DNA of 64,000 nt from a bacterium (GTDB lineage: Bacteria; Bacillota; Clostridia; Christensenellales; Aristaeellaceae). Each line of letters opens with the position of its first letter. The first letter of the stretch is position 1. Under the pieces are notes generated by a model that searched no databases, was not told the DNA's origin, and saw only the letters and a list, made by a program, of their open reading frames with translations. This document shows, in pieces, positions 32,107-40,528 of the stretch. Location of the stretch: assembly GCA_004563405.1 (NCBI GenBank), contig SFTH01000007.1, positions 91,679-155,678 on the forward strand, given 5' to 3'. The translations under genes were made by a program, and so were the position numbers.

Positions 32107-33474
32107 TTACAGCTTCAGCGCCTTCAGCGCCTCCACCACGTTTTCAAAGGCCATGCTGTGGCTGGCCTTCACCAGCACGCAGTCGCCCGGTCGAATCAGC
32201 TCCCGGAGCTCAGCGCCCAACGCCTCCCGATCTGCGTAGTAGCGTGCATCGCCGCCCGCGTCCCGCGCACCCTCGTAGATGTCCCGGGCCAGCTTTCCGC
32301 AGGCGATCACCAGGCGCACGCCGTTGCGCACGGCCCGCGCACCGGTCTCCCGATGCAGCCGCGGGCTGTCCGGCCCCAGCTCCAGCATGTCGCCTAGGAT
32401 GCAAACCCGCCGCCCCGGCAGGGTGCACAGGGAATCTAGCGCCGAAGCGGTGGAATTGGGGTTGGCGTTGTAGCAGTCGCTGAAGATGGTGAAGCCATCC
32501 GCCTCGATGAGCCGGGCGCGATTGCCCACCGTCTCATAGCTGGCAAGGCCTGCGGCGATCTCCGCGTCGCTGAGTCCCAGCGTCCAGCCCACCGCCGCGC
32601 CCATCAGCGCTGCGTAGACCATGTGTGCGCCGAAGGCGGGAATCTCCACGGGAAGGCGCGCGCCGTGGTGACAGATGGTCATGCGCATGCCGTCTCCCGC
32701 CAGGTTCTCCACGTCCGCCGCATGAAAGTCGTTCCAGTCGCCCCGGCCGAAGGTGATCTTCTCCACCGGGCAGTCATAGGCGCGCAGAGTCTCGTCGTCG
32801 CCGTTCAGAACGGCCAGGCCCGCGCCGCACATGTGGTCGAAGACCTCAGTCTTGGCCCGCAGCACGCCCGCGTGGTCGTGCAGAAACTCCAGATGCGCGT
32901 CGCCGATGTTGGTCATCACCGCCAGCGTCGGGCGCACCATGCGCGCCAGACGGGTCATCTCGCCAAAGTTGCTGATGCCCATCTCCATGACCGCCGCCTG
33001 CGCGTCCTGCGGCATATCCAGCAGCATCAGCGGCAGGCTGATTTCGTTGTTGAAGTTCATGCGGTTCTTGTGGGTGCGATAGCGCTGGCTGAGCACGGCC
33101 CAGATCATTTCCTTGGCGGTGGTCTTGCCCACGCTGCCGGTCACGCCCACGACGGGAATGTCGAACAGGTCGCGGTACGCGCCCGCCACCGCAGCCACCG
33201 CCCGCAGCGTGGAATCCACCACGATGCAGGGCGTCTCCCCCGCGTCCCGCGGCTCCCGCTCAGAGAGGCAGCAGGCCGCACCGCTGCGCAGGCAGGCGGC
33301 CATAAAGTCGTGACCGTCCACCCGCGCGCCCTTGTAGGCCACGAACAGCGTGCCCGCGCCCACGCTGCGGCTGTCGCTGGACGCGCCCAGGATGGCGCGG
33401 CTCAATGCTTCCGGGTTTCCGAAGTACCGTCCGCCGGCGGCGCGCAGGGCGTCGCCCACTGTAAAGGCCCTCAT
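32107..33474 (-). CDS. murF: UDP-N-acetylmuramoyl-tripeptide-D-alanyl-D-alanine ligase
   Basis: The protein has 455 residues. The Mur ligase order is complete: N-terminal domain with SSDSRSVGAGTLFVAYKG, ATP loop GVTGSVGKTTAKE, central NRMNFNNEISLPL and MEMGISNFGEM, and C-terminal FSDCYNANPNSTASALDSL. It adds D-Ala-D-Ala to UDP-MurNAc-tripeptide. Its ATG overlaps the ddl stop by 4 nt, so the dipeptide-making and dipeptide-using enzymes are coupled. Confidence 0.97.
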   Translation of the reverse strand: MRAFTVGDALRAAGGRYFGNPEALSRAILGASSDSRSVGAGTLFVAYKGARVDGHDFMAACLRSGAACCLSEREPRDAGETPCIVVDSTLRAVAAVAGAYRDLFDIPVVGVTGSVGKTTAKEMIWAVLSQRYRTHKNRMNFNNEISLPLMLLDMPQDAQAAVMEMGISNFGEMTRLARMVRPTLAVMTNIGDAHLEFLHDHAGVLRAKTEVFDHMCGAGLAVLNGDDETLRAYDCPVEKITFGRGDWNDFHAADVENLAGDGMRMTICHHGARLPVEIPAFGAHMVYAALMGAAVGWTLGLSDAEIAAGLASYETVGNRARLIEADGFTIFSDCYNANPNSTASALDSLCTLPGRRVCILGDMLELGPDSPRLHRETGARAVRNGVRLVIACGKLARDIYEGARDAGGDARYYADREALGAELRELIRPGDCVLVKASHSMAFENVVEALKALKL

Positions 33475-34517
33475 TTCCCGCGCTCCCGCAGCGCGATGTC
33501 CACGATGCGCTGACAGAGGGTATTGTAGTCAATTCCCACTGCCGCGGCCTCCTGGGGCATCAGGCTGGTGGGCGTCATGCCCGGCAGGGTATTGATTTCG
33601 AGGAAATAGATCTCGCCGGACGCGTCCACGATGTAATCCGAGCGGGAATACGCGCTCAGTCCCAGCGCGTTGTGCACGGTCAGCGCCGTCTCCCGCAGCC
33701 GCTGCTCGATCTCAGGCGCAATGGGCGTGGGGCAGATCTCCACCGTCGCACCCGCCTGATACTTGTTCACATAGTCGTAGAAGCCCTTCTTGGGAATGAT
33801 CTCGATGGAGGGCAGGCTCTCCCCGTCCAGCACGCCCACGTCGATCTCTCGGCCCGCGATGTATTCCTCCAGGATGACCCGTCCGAGTTCCAGGTTGTCC
33901 CGCAGGGCGGCTCTCAGCTCCTCCGCGCTGTGCGCGATGGATACGCCCACGCTGGAACCGCTGTCCACGGGCTTCACCACCACGGGCAGCTTCTGTTCGG
34001 AGACGATGCCCTCGATGTCCGCCTGCGCATAGCGAATGGTGTGCCAGTCGGGCGTGCGCACGCCCAGGGGCGCGACGATGCGCTTGGTCAGATCCTTGTC
34101 CATGGCCAGCGCGCTGCCCAGATATCCGCTGCCGGTGTAGGGAACGCCCAGCAGATCCAGCGTCGCCTGAATCCGGCCGTCCTCGCCGCACGCGCCGTGC
34201 AGGCCCAGGAACACCACGTCCGCCATCTGGCAAAGCTCCAGCACGCCCTTGCCGATCTTGCTGGGGCTGACCCACTTGCGCGCGGCGATCACTGCGTCCA
34301 TATCCGGCGCCTCCGCGGCCACATGGGCCTCCCGGAGCTCCGGAAGGTTCTCAAAAATTTCGGAAACGGGCGTGTCGATGTCCTCCAGCCCGTAGAACAT
34401 ATCCACCAGCACGGCCCGGTGTCCCAGCGCGCGCAGCGCCTTGCAAATCAGCGTTCCGCTGGTGATGGAGACGTTGCGCTCCATGCTCAGTCCGCCGCAC
34501 AGCACGACGATTTTCAT
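33471..34517 (-). CDS. ddl: D-alanine-D-alanine ligase
   Basis: The protein has 348 residues. N-terminal VVLCGGLSMERNVSITSG, ATP-grasp motifs KPVDSGSSVGVS and EEYIAGREIDVGVL, and C-terminal FLEINTLPGMTPTSLMPQEA identify Ddl. The omega-loop region YDYVNKYQAGATVEICPT has the Tyr-containing form of ordinary D-Ala-D-Ala ligases and not an obvious VanA-like D-Lac form. The ATG at 34517 matches the family; the frame upstream adds 30 unrelated residues. First gene of ddl-murF. Confidence 0.96.
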   Translation of the reverse strand: MKIVVLCGGLSMERNVSITSGTLICKALRALGHRAVLVDMFYGLEDIDTPVSEIFENLPELREAHVAAEAPDMDAVIAARKWVSPSKIGKGVLELCQMADVVFLGLHGACGEDGRIQATLDLLGVPYTGSGYLGSALAMDKDLTKRIVAPLGVRTPDWHTIRYAQADIEGIVSEQKLPVVVKPVDSGSSVGVSIAHSAEELRAALRDNLELGRVILEEYIAGREIDVGVLDGESLPSIEIIPKKGFYDYVNKYQAGATVEICPTPIAPEIEQRLRETALTVHNALGLSAYSRSDYIVDASGEIYFLEINTLPGMTPTSLMPQEAAAVGIDYNTLCQRIVDIALRERGK

Positions 34518-34661
34518 ATCAAGCACCTGCCTTTCAGAGAGTACAGAAAAATTATAGCACTTCTTACTGCGCTTTTCCTCTCTTTTTTCGTTAAGGTGCG
34601 CGTCCAAGCGCCCGTCAGCGCCCGTTTGGCAGAAAATAGCAGCGGTTTTTCCCGCAAACCG

Positions 34662-34690
34662 TTTACAAAGCGTATAATTTTTGCTATACT
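34662..34690 (+). promoter_or_regulatory. Promoter of the GNAT gene
   Basis: TTTACA (34662-34667) and TATACT (34685-34690) are 17 nt apart, with TGC before the -10. Confidence 0.65.
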
Positions 34691-34726
34691 TTAATACGGT
34701 TCTACTACGGAAGGGAAGTGCGGCGC

Positions 34727-35866
34727 ATGGTTGAAATCCAGGAAGTCAAAACCAGATCTGATCTGAAGAAATTTGTGGTCTTTCCAAACCGTCTGTATCG
34801 GAATGTGCCGCAGTACATGCCTCCCCTGATCTCCGAGGACATGGCGGACTGGAACCCCAGGGCCAATCCCGCCTTTGAATACTGCGAGGCGAAGTGCTTC
34901 CTGGCGCTGCGGGACGGCAAAATCGTGGGCCGCATCGGTGCGATCCTCAGCCGCCTGGCCAACGAAAAGTGGAACACCCGGCGCATGCGCTTCACCCAGG
35001 TGGACTTCATCGACGACTACGAGGTGTCCGCCGCGCTGTTCGGCGCCGTCGAGGCCTGGGCGCGGGAGAAGGGCTGCGACGAGGTGCACGGTCCCCTGGG
35101 CTTTACCGATCTCGACCGGGAGGGTATGCTGATTGAGGGCTTTGACCAGAAGAGCATGTTCATCACCTACTACAACCATCCCTACTACATCGACCACCTG
35201 ACCCGCCTGGGCTACGGCAAGGACGTGGACTGGGTGGAGTTTCTGCTGAAGGTGCCCGGCGCGGAGGAGCCCGTGACCCAGAAGCTGGACCGTCTGGCGA
35301 ACCGCGTCGCGCAGATGTCGAAGCTCCACGTCGCGCAGCTGCGCAGCCGCAGGGATTACAAGCCCTACATCCAGAAGGTGTTCGATCTGGTCAACATCTG
35401 CTACGCCCACCTCTACGGCACGGTTCCCCTCTCCGAGGCACAGATCAAGAAGTACGCGGACAAATTCATTCCGCTGATCAACCCGGAGCTAGCCTGCTTC
35501 GTGCTGGATGAGCGCGACAATCTGGTGGCCTTCGGCGTATCCGCACCCTCCATGGCCGCCGCCATCAAAAAGCACAACGGCCACATGTTCCCCCTCGGCT
35601 TCATCGACCTTCTCCGGGCCCTGCGGGTCAACGACACGCTCGACCTCTATCTCATCGCCGTGCACCCGGACTACCGCAACCGTGGCGTAAACGCCATCCT
35701 GATGAACCACGTTCTCAAGGGCTGCCACAAGATGGGCATCACCCAGGCCGAGACCGGACCCCAGCTGGAGACCAACGAAAAGATCCAGCACCAGTGGAAC
35801 ATGTTCACCTACCGCAACCACAAGCGGCGGCGCTGCTTCATCAAAAAACTCAGCGCCGAAGCCTAA
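34727..35866 (+). CDS. GNAT-type N-acetyltransferase-like protein
   Basis: The protein has 379 residues. The N-terminal half contains FPNRLYRNVPQYMPPL and the acceptor-domain-like HGPLGFTDLDREGMLIEGF; the C-terminal half has LYLIAVHPDYRNRGVNAILMNHVLKGC, the acetyl-CoA binding motif (R-x2-G-x-N in place of the common Q/R-x2-G-x-G/A). Similar 380-residue proteins are widespread in Clostridia and unstudied. The ATG at 34727 is preferred to a GTG at 34718. It ends at a strong terminator. Confidence 0.8.
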   Translation: MVEIQEVKTRSDLKKFVVFPNRLYRNVPQYMPPLISEDMADWNPRANPAFEYCEAKCFLALRDGKIVGRIGAILSRLANEKWNTRRMRFTQVDFIDDYEVSAALFGAVEAWAREKGCDEVHGPLGFTDLDREGMLIEGFDQKSMFITYYNHPYYIDHLTRLGYGKDVDWVEFLLKVPGAEEPVTQKLDRLANRVAQMSKLHVAQLRSRRDYKPYIQKVFDLVNICYAHLYGTVPLSEAQIKKYADKFIPLINPELACFVLDERDNLVAFGVSAPSMAAAIKKHNGHMFPLGFIDLLRALRVNDTLDLYLIAVHPDYRNRGVNAILMNHVLKGCHKMGITQAETGPQLETNEKIQHQWNMFTYRNHKRRRCFIKKLSAEA

Positions 35867-35894
35867 CCGTCCCCATAACATCATATATGCATCA

Positions 35895-35933
35895 AGCGCC
35901 CGGAACCATCTCAGTTCCGGGCGCTCCATTTTT
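35895..35933 (+). terminator. Terminator of the GNAT gene
   Basis: AGCGCCCGGAAC (35895-35906) pairs with GTTCCGGGCGCT (35914-35925), 12 bp, followed by CCATTTTT. Confidence 0.85.
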
Positions 35934-35990
35934 CGTCGCGGCTTTTGCGCCGGATTTTTTCGTTGTATCTCGGGTCACATTCTCCAGCCT

Positions 35991-36791
35991 TCAGCGCGCC
36001 TCCAGCCAGAGGACGAACTGTCCGTAAATCTCCTTCAGACGGCCGTCGAGGAAGCTCTCGGCGCGCAGCCGGAGCGGCACGGGCACGCCGTAAAACGCCT
36101 CCGCCACGCCGCCGGTGATCGCCGCCAGCGTGTCGCTGTCGCCGCCGACAGAGATGGCATTGCGGATGGCATCCTCAAAGTCCGTAGATTCAAAGAACGC
36201 CATCAACGCCTGAGGCACCGTCTCCTGACAGGTCTCATTGAACGCATAGCTGTCACGGATGCCGTCCAGCGTAAAGTTCATCGGGTAGTACTCCCGGTCG
36301 ATGACGGCGCGAATCTCATCCATGGTGCTTCCCGGGCGCGCCATGTAGATGGCGACGGCGGTCGCCTCCGCGCCGCGGATTCCCTCCGGATGGTTGTGGG
36401 TCACGCCGGTCACGATTCCCGACAGCAGCTTCGCTTCATCAAGGTTTCGGGCGGCGAAGCCGCAGGCGCTCACGCGCATGGCCGCTCCGTTTCCGAAGCT
36501 GTTGTAGGGCCTCGGATCGTCGCTGTACATCCAGTCCCGGAACCGCCCGCCGTAGCCGCAGTTGGGATACGGGCGGCCCACCTCCTGCATGCATTTCACG
36601 GCCTTTTCGGCCAGATCGCTCCAGTCGCTCCGGCTGCACATCAGCGCCTTGGCCACAGCGAGCGTCATGATGCTGTCGTCCGTCGCGAAGCACTTCTCCG
36701 TAAAGAGCTCAAAATCCTTGTGCCGGTAATTGTTCCATTCAAAGCGGGAACCAACGATATCTCCAATGATTGCTCCGATAAAGTCAATCAC
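35991..36791 (-). CDS. ADP-ribosylglycohydrolase family protein
   Basis: The protein has 266 residues. The DraG/ARH fold is shown by GAIIGDIVGSRFEW, the metal-binding FATDDSIMTLAVAKAL (T-D-D/S), SNNHPEG-like THNHPEGIRGAEATAVAIYMA and C-terminal SVGGDSDTLAAITGGVAEAFYG. Such enzymes remove ADP-ribose from proteins or small molecules. The GTG start overlaps the stop of the VWA gene (GTGA). It is the last gene of the macro-VWA-hydrolase group. Confidence 0.93.
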   Translation of the reverse strand: MIDFIGAIIGDIVGSRFEWNNYRHKDFELFTEKCFATDDSIMTLAVAKALMCSRSDWSDLAEKAVKCMQEVGRPYPNCGYGGRFRDWMYSDDPRPYNSFGNGAAMRVSACGFAARNLDEAKLLSGIVTGVTHNHPEGIRGAEATAVAIYMARPGSTMDEIRAVIDREYYPMNFTLDGIRDSYAFNETCQETVPQALMAFFESTDFEDAIRNAISVGGDSDTLAAITGGVAEAFYGVPVPLRLRAESFLDGRLKEIYGQFVLWLEAR

Positions 36792-37432
36792 TTCCTTCTG
36801 CGTTCGTACTCTTGAATCGGCTGCACCCAGTCATCCCGGATGCGCGCGCCCTGGCGCATGCTGCACACGGTCTTACTGATGACCTCGTAATTCAGGCGGG
36901 TTCCGTCAGAATCGCTGCGGTAGCTCACCGCGCGCTCCGGCGCGATGCCGATGCTTCCGGTGGCCTCTACCGCGTCGATGTTCGCCCCGAGGAAGATGAA
37001 CTCCCAGCCGTACCTTGCCTTCTGGCGCTCGATCATCCGCTTCACCTGATCCGCCGTGTAGCGGCGGCTGGCGTTCTCCATGCCGTCGGTGGTGATTACG
37101 AACAGCGTGTGCTCCGGCCGGTCCTCCGCCCGGGCGTACTTATGAACGTTGCCAATGTGGTGAATCGCCCCGCCGACGGCGTCCAGCAGCGCAGTGCAGC
37201 CCCGCACCGAATACTGCGCCTCGGTCAGCGGCGCAATCCGCTGCACCTCCACGCGGTCGTGGATCACTTCGCACGCGTTGTCGAAGAGCACGGTGGAGAC
37301 GACGGCCTCGCCCGCCGCCTTCTTCTGCTTTTCGATCATGGCGTTGAAGCCGCCGATGGTGTCGCCCTCGAGTTCGGCCATGGAACCGCTGCGATCCAGA
37401 ATGAATACCAGCTCCGTCAGATTCTTCTTCAT
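36788..37432 (-). CDS. VWA-domain protein
   Basis: The protein has 214 residues and is almost entirely one von Willebrand A domain. The metal-ion-dependent adhesion site is intact: DRSGSM (D-x-S-x-S), a Thr in GCTALLDAVG and the Asp in ITTDGMENAS. No signal peptide is present, so it is cytoplasmic. The ATG at 37432 has GGAGG 8 nt upstream. It is coupled by GTGA overlap to the ADP-ribosylglycohydrolase, which suggests it helps assemble or recruit that enzyme. Confidence 0.9.
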   Translation of the reverse strand: MKKNLTELVFILDRSGSMAELEGDTIGGFNAMIEKQKKAAGEAVVSTVLFDNACEVIHDRVEVQRIAPLTEAQYSVRGCTALLDAVGGAIHHIGNVHKYARAEDRPEHTLFVITTDGMENASRRYTADQVKRMIERQKARYGWEFIFLGANIDAVEATGSIGIAPERAVSYRSDSDGTRLNYEVISKTVCSMRQGARIRDDWVQPIQEYERRRK

Positions 37433-37576
37433 TGTGAAAACCTCCTGCAATGTGATTTCGTGGTCGATGTACACATTATAGGAGGTTTTCCCGTTCAAAA
37501 GGTCGCTTCTCAGGCGACATCTGTTTTCCGCCGCCGCGCCTCCGGCGAACAGCGGCGCAGCGTCCCTCTCCTCCGC

Positions 37577-38590
37577 TCAACGGCAGCCGCCCAGGGGAAG
37601 CTGGTCGAAGCTGTACAGCGCGGCGTTGATTTCAAAAATGTCGTATTGTCCGTTGCGGATGAAGTATTCGACGATGATGTCCGCCTTGTCGCTGTGCGAG
37701 AGCGCATAGCCTGCCTTCATCAGCAGCTCCTGCGTCTCCGGCAGGGACAGCTTCAGCACAACGGCCAGCGCGAGCGCCGTCTGCTTCTTCGGCCGGTAAT
37801 TCGCGTCCTTGCGCAGCTTGGAGAAGAGCTTGCGGTCCAGATTCGCCCGCTTGTAGCACTCGGGATCCGTCATGCCCTTCTCGTCGATCTTGCGCAGCAC
37901 CATCTCCGAGAAGCGCTCGTCGATCTGCCCCAGCGCCTCCTCCAGCGACGGCGCCGCCATGGGCGCGCAGGCGCGAGGATCCACGGCCAGTTCTTGAAGC
38001 GCGCGGCTGCGCTCCCACTGGCGCATCCGCCTGTTTGCGTCGCTGTGGGCGTCGGCGTAGTGATCGCTGATGTATTCCGCAATTCCCGCGTAGAGCTTTC
38101 CGCTGATCTGGAAGCTCGCCCGGTCGAACACGACGATGTACGCGCGCAGGTCGCCCTCATCGTCGCTCTCCATCAGGAAATCCCGGATGGCGTCCATCGC
38201 GACGCGCAGCGCCTGATCCCTGGGATAGCCAAAGATGCCCGCGGAGATCAGCGGAAAGGCCACACTTCTGCATCCGTGCGCCTTTGCGAGCTGAAGCGAG
38301 CGCTTGTAGCATGAGGTCAGCAGCGCGCGCTCCCCATGGGAGCCGCCCTGCCACACGGGCCCGACCGTGTGTATGACGTACCTCGACGGCAGGCGGTAGG
38401 CCTTCGTGATCTTCGCGTCGCCGGTCGCGCATCCGCCCAGCGTCATACATTCTGCGAGCAGCTCCGGCCCTGCCGCCCGGTGGATCGCGCCGCAGACGCC
38501 TCCGCCGTCCGCCAGACGGTTGTTCGCGGCGTTGACGATTGCGTCCACCTTCATTCTGGTTATATCGTTGCGTACAATCTCAATGGGCAC
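37577..38590 (-). CDS. Macro-domain protein with C-terminal helical domain
   Basis: The protein has 337 residues. Residues 1-170 are a macro domain (MPIEIVRNDITRMKVDAIVNAAN, GGGVCGAIHRAAG, VGPVW, ISAGIFGYP), which binds or hydrolyses ADP-ribose groups. Residues 215-325 form a helical domain (IDEKGMTDPECYKRANLDRKLFSKLRKD onward) seen in many clostridial macro proteins and resembling a helix-turn-helix bundle. The start is GTG with GGGGG 8 nt upstream. It lies 144 nt before the VWA gene in the same direction. Confidence 0.9.
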   Translation of the reverse strand: MPIEIVRNDITRMKVDAIVNAANNRLADGGGVCGAIHRAAGPELLAECMTLGGCATGDAKITKAYRLPSRYVIHTVGPVWQGGSHGERALLTSCYKRSLQLAKAHGCRSVAFPLISAGIFGYPRDQALRVAMDAIRDFLMESDDEGDLRAYIVVFDRASFQISGKLYAGIAEYISDHYADAHSDANRRMRQWERSRALQELAVDPRACAPMAAPSLEEALGQIDERFSEMVLRKIDEKGMTDPECYKRANLDRKLFSKLRKDANYRPKKQTALALAVVLKLSLPETQELLMKAGYALSHSDKADIIVEYFIRNGQYDIFEINAALYSFDQLPLGGCR

Positions 38591-38719
38591 GTCCGCATCC
38601 CCCTTCCTCGGCCGCCCCGCGCTTCAGCCAACCGCCTCCCCGCATCCGCAGCCCCAATGATCTTCCGCTCCCCCTCTCCCGCGCAGCCCCAACGGCGGCG
38701 CCTCTACGCCGGGCCTCCC

Positions 38720-38908
38720 ATGCTCGACGCGCGAGAGCTGCAGTACTCCTACGCCTCCATGCTTCATGCGTCGGGCGTTGAGGTCAAGGCCGTCGGCGCA
38801 TGTCTGGGGCACACGAAGCCCGACACGACCGATCGCTTCATTCAGGTCGAATCTTCACGTCTGAACGACGTGCGCAACGCGGGCATCAACTATAGGATCG
38901 GCAAATAA
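38720..38908 (+). pseudogene. C-terminal fragment of a tyrosine recombinase/integrase
   Basis: The frame reads ELQYSYASMLHASGVEVKAV, then ACLGHTKPDTTDRFIQVE, matching the C-terminal catalytic box of phage-type integrases (D-L-R-x-S/T-x-A-S-x-L-x-A-G, L-G-H-x-T-x-x-Y). The catalytic Arg is Gln here, and the nucleophilic Tyr is Phe. No N-terminal domain is present upstream. It is a dead remnant beside the macro-domain gene, evidence of an old insertion. Confidence 0.65.
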
Positions 38909-39009
38909 TGTGCACCGTTTTGCGCAGTGCCAATGATCTTAAACGCCGCCCAGCAGCCGTGTTTGTATGGATATTTTAAATATGTTCAACAGATTTTGAA
39001 TGGATCATA

Positions 39010-39242
39010 CAGAAAAAGCGCGGCCCGGACGCCTGACCCGGTCTTTGACCCCACACTCGCCTGCTGGAGCGTTCGCTCATAAGGACTCTGCCTCCCCACT
39101 ACTGACCCTCTCGGAAAAGATTTTGACCCGGCAGGACTTACTTCTAAGGCGCGCCATGCTCGCCGGACTTTTGCCGGTTTACGTGGATCGCTTTGCCCGC
39201 GCCTGGCATCGACTTTCAACCGCAGACGCGCCCGAACCGCAC
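39010..39242 (-). ncRNA. Candidate structured non-coding RNA (about 225 nt), class unresolved
   Basis: A consensus promoter at 39247-39275 would start a transcript at about 39241. Its first 15 nt (39242-39228) pair without a gap with 39032-39018, right before the run TTTTTCTG; 11 are Watson-Crick and 4 are G-U pairs. Inside lie GAGC-GAAC-GCUC (39067-39078), GGUC-AAA-GACC (39040-39050) and a CCUGC/GCAGG long-range pair (39131-39135 with 39060-39064). No open frame in it is convincing. The size, terminal helix and complexity recall raiA-motif RNA or 6S RNA; I cannot decide between these and a new class. Confidence 0.6.
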
Positions 39243-39246
39243 CTCT

Positions 39247-39275
39247 ATTATAGGGAAGCCGCCGCGCTTCGTCAA
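39247..39275 (-). promoter_or_regulatory. Promoter of the candidate ncRNA
   Basis: On the minus strand TTGACG (39270-39275) and perfect TATAAT (39247-39252) are 17 nt apart, just downstream of the AraC-family gene. Confidence 0.7.
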
Positions 39276-39296
39276 GGGATTCTGGGCAAAAGTCCT

Positions 39297-40196
39297 TCAC
39301 TTCTCCCTCCGGCGGAATTCCCGGGGCGTCATTCCCATGTGCGTGCGAAACACCCGGATAAAATAGCTGGCGCTCGCAAAGCCGCAGTCTGCGGCAATCT
39401 GCGAAACCGGCGCGTCCGTCTCAGCCAGCGCGCGCGCCGCCGCGTCGATCCGGCATCGGGAGAGATACTGCATGGGCGTGGTGTCCAGCATGCGGGAAAA
39501 GCGGCGGAAGCACTCGCGCTCGCAGATTCCCGCCGCCGCGGCGATCTGACGAACGGTGATTTCCTCGCGGAAGTGCTCCAGAATATTGCCCAGCATGGCC
39601 TTCAGTGCTGCCGCGTCCCCGTCCGCAGGGGCATGCGCGCCCCCGAGCTTCTCCTTCGCCACAGCGTACAGCGCCGCCCAGGCGAGGTTCAGGTGGGCGC
39701 AGATGCGCATCTCGTGCCCGTCGTCTCCCTCCTCCGCCGCGCGGAATGCGCTCTGCAGCGCCTCCAGGATCGCTCGCTCGCCGGTACGCTCCGGCGACAG
39801 GCAGAGCACCTCCAGTGCGGGGTTGCACTCCAGCGGCGCCACATATTTGCGCCCCGCGAGGCCGGTTCCGGCCACCAGCGCGCGGGAAAAGAGCATCACA
39901 TGCTGGTGGACAACGCGACTTTCTTCCGCTACGCGGCTTTTGTGGAGCACGCCTGCGTTGAGGAAGTAGCCCTCGCCCTCCCGCAGCGTCGCCGTCCGCA
40001 TCCGCGTGCTGAGATGGAACGCGCCTTCGAGCACCGTCCCGAACTCGAAGTAATCGTGCCAGTGCCAGGGCGTCGCGCCGTTCGCATATTCCTCCAACTG
40101 GTCATCCATCGCCACGAAGGGAAAGTCCCTCTCCTGATCTGCGATGATTTCCCGCATGCGCTCCGTCATCGGCACATAATTCGGATGAAAAACCAT
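39297..40196 (-). CDS. AraC-family transcriptional regulator with cupin sensor domain
   Basis: The protein has 299 residues. The N-terminal cupin-like domain shows PWHWHDYFEFGTVLEG and GEGYFLNAGVLHK; the C-terminal 100 residues hold two helix-turn-helix motifs (ITVRQIAAAAGICERECFRRF, then VSQIAADCGFASASYFIRVF). Such regulators usually control sugar or stress genes; no dependent gene is adjacent in an obvious operon. GGAGG lies 7 nt before the ATG. Confidence 0.93.
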   Translation of the reverse strand: MVFHPNYVPMTERMREIIADQERDFPFVAMDDQLEEYANGATPWHWHDYFEFGTVLEGAFHLSTRMRTATLREGEGYFLNAGVLHKSRVAEESRVVHQHVMLFSRALVAGTGLAGRKYVAPLECNPALEVLCLSPERTGERAILEALQSAFRAAEEGDDGHEMRICAHLNLAWAALYAVAKEKLGGAHAPADGDAAALKAMLGNILEHFREEITVRQIAAAAGICERECFRRFSRMLDTTPMQYLSRCRIDAAARALAETDAPVSQIAADCGFASASYFIRVFRTHMGMTPREFRRREK

Positions 40197-40470
40197 TCAA
40201 TGCCCTCCATGTCGCAATATTACAATTATCAGTCGCGATTACGCCTTTTATTCCCCGTATATATGCGTTATACTTCTATTATACACAATCCTTCGTGTAT
40301 GGAAAGGGGGACATCATGATTTGACGCCGGTCCGCTCCGCACCCTGCGCGGCTTCTGCATTCCCGCGCGCCGGTTCGCAGCGCGACCATGAGATCTTCTT
40401 CAAAAGCGCCGGCAGCACCTCCGCACAGTGCTGCCGGCGCGTCTCTCTGGAAAATCCGGTGCCGCCCGCA
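40197..40470. other. Intergenic region with a 13-bp hairpin
   Basis: This region between the divergent AraC and YjjG-like genes has no credible gene. It holds a perfect hairpin (40406-40418 with 40428-40440, arm GCGCCGGCAGCAC) followed on the minus strand by TTTTG, so it could terminate leftward transcripts. No leftward gene precedes it, which leaves its role open. Confidence 0.4.
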
Positions 40471-40499
40471 TTGCAAGTTCCGCGCAAAGCTGGTATACT
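40471..40499 (+). promoter_or_regulatory. Promoter of the yjjG-like gene
   Basis: TTGCAA (40471-40476) and TATACT (40494-40499) are 17 nt apart, with TGG before the -10 (extended -10). Confidence 0.6.
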
Positions 40500-40528
40500 C
40501 ATGTTGAATGTCACACAGGAGGCCGAAC

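Noticed and set aside
38986..39300. 104-residue minus-strand frame across the candidate RNA
   Set aside because: No ribosome-binding site, low-complexity Arg/Ala/Gly content and no family resemblance; the RNA structure explains the region better.
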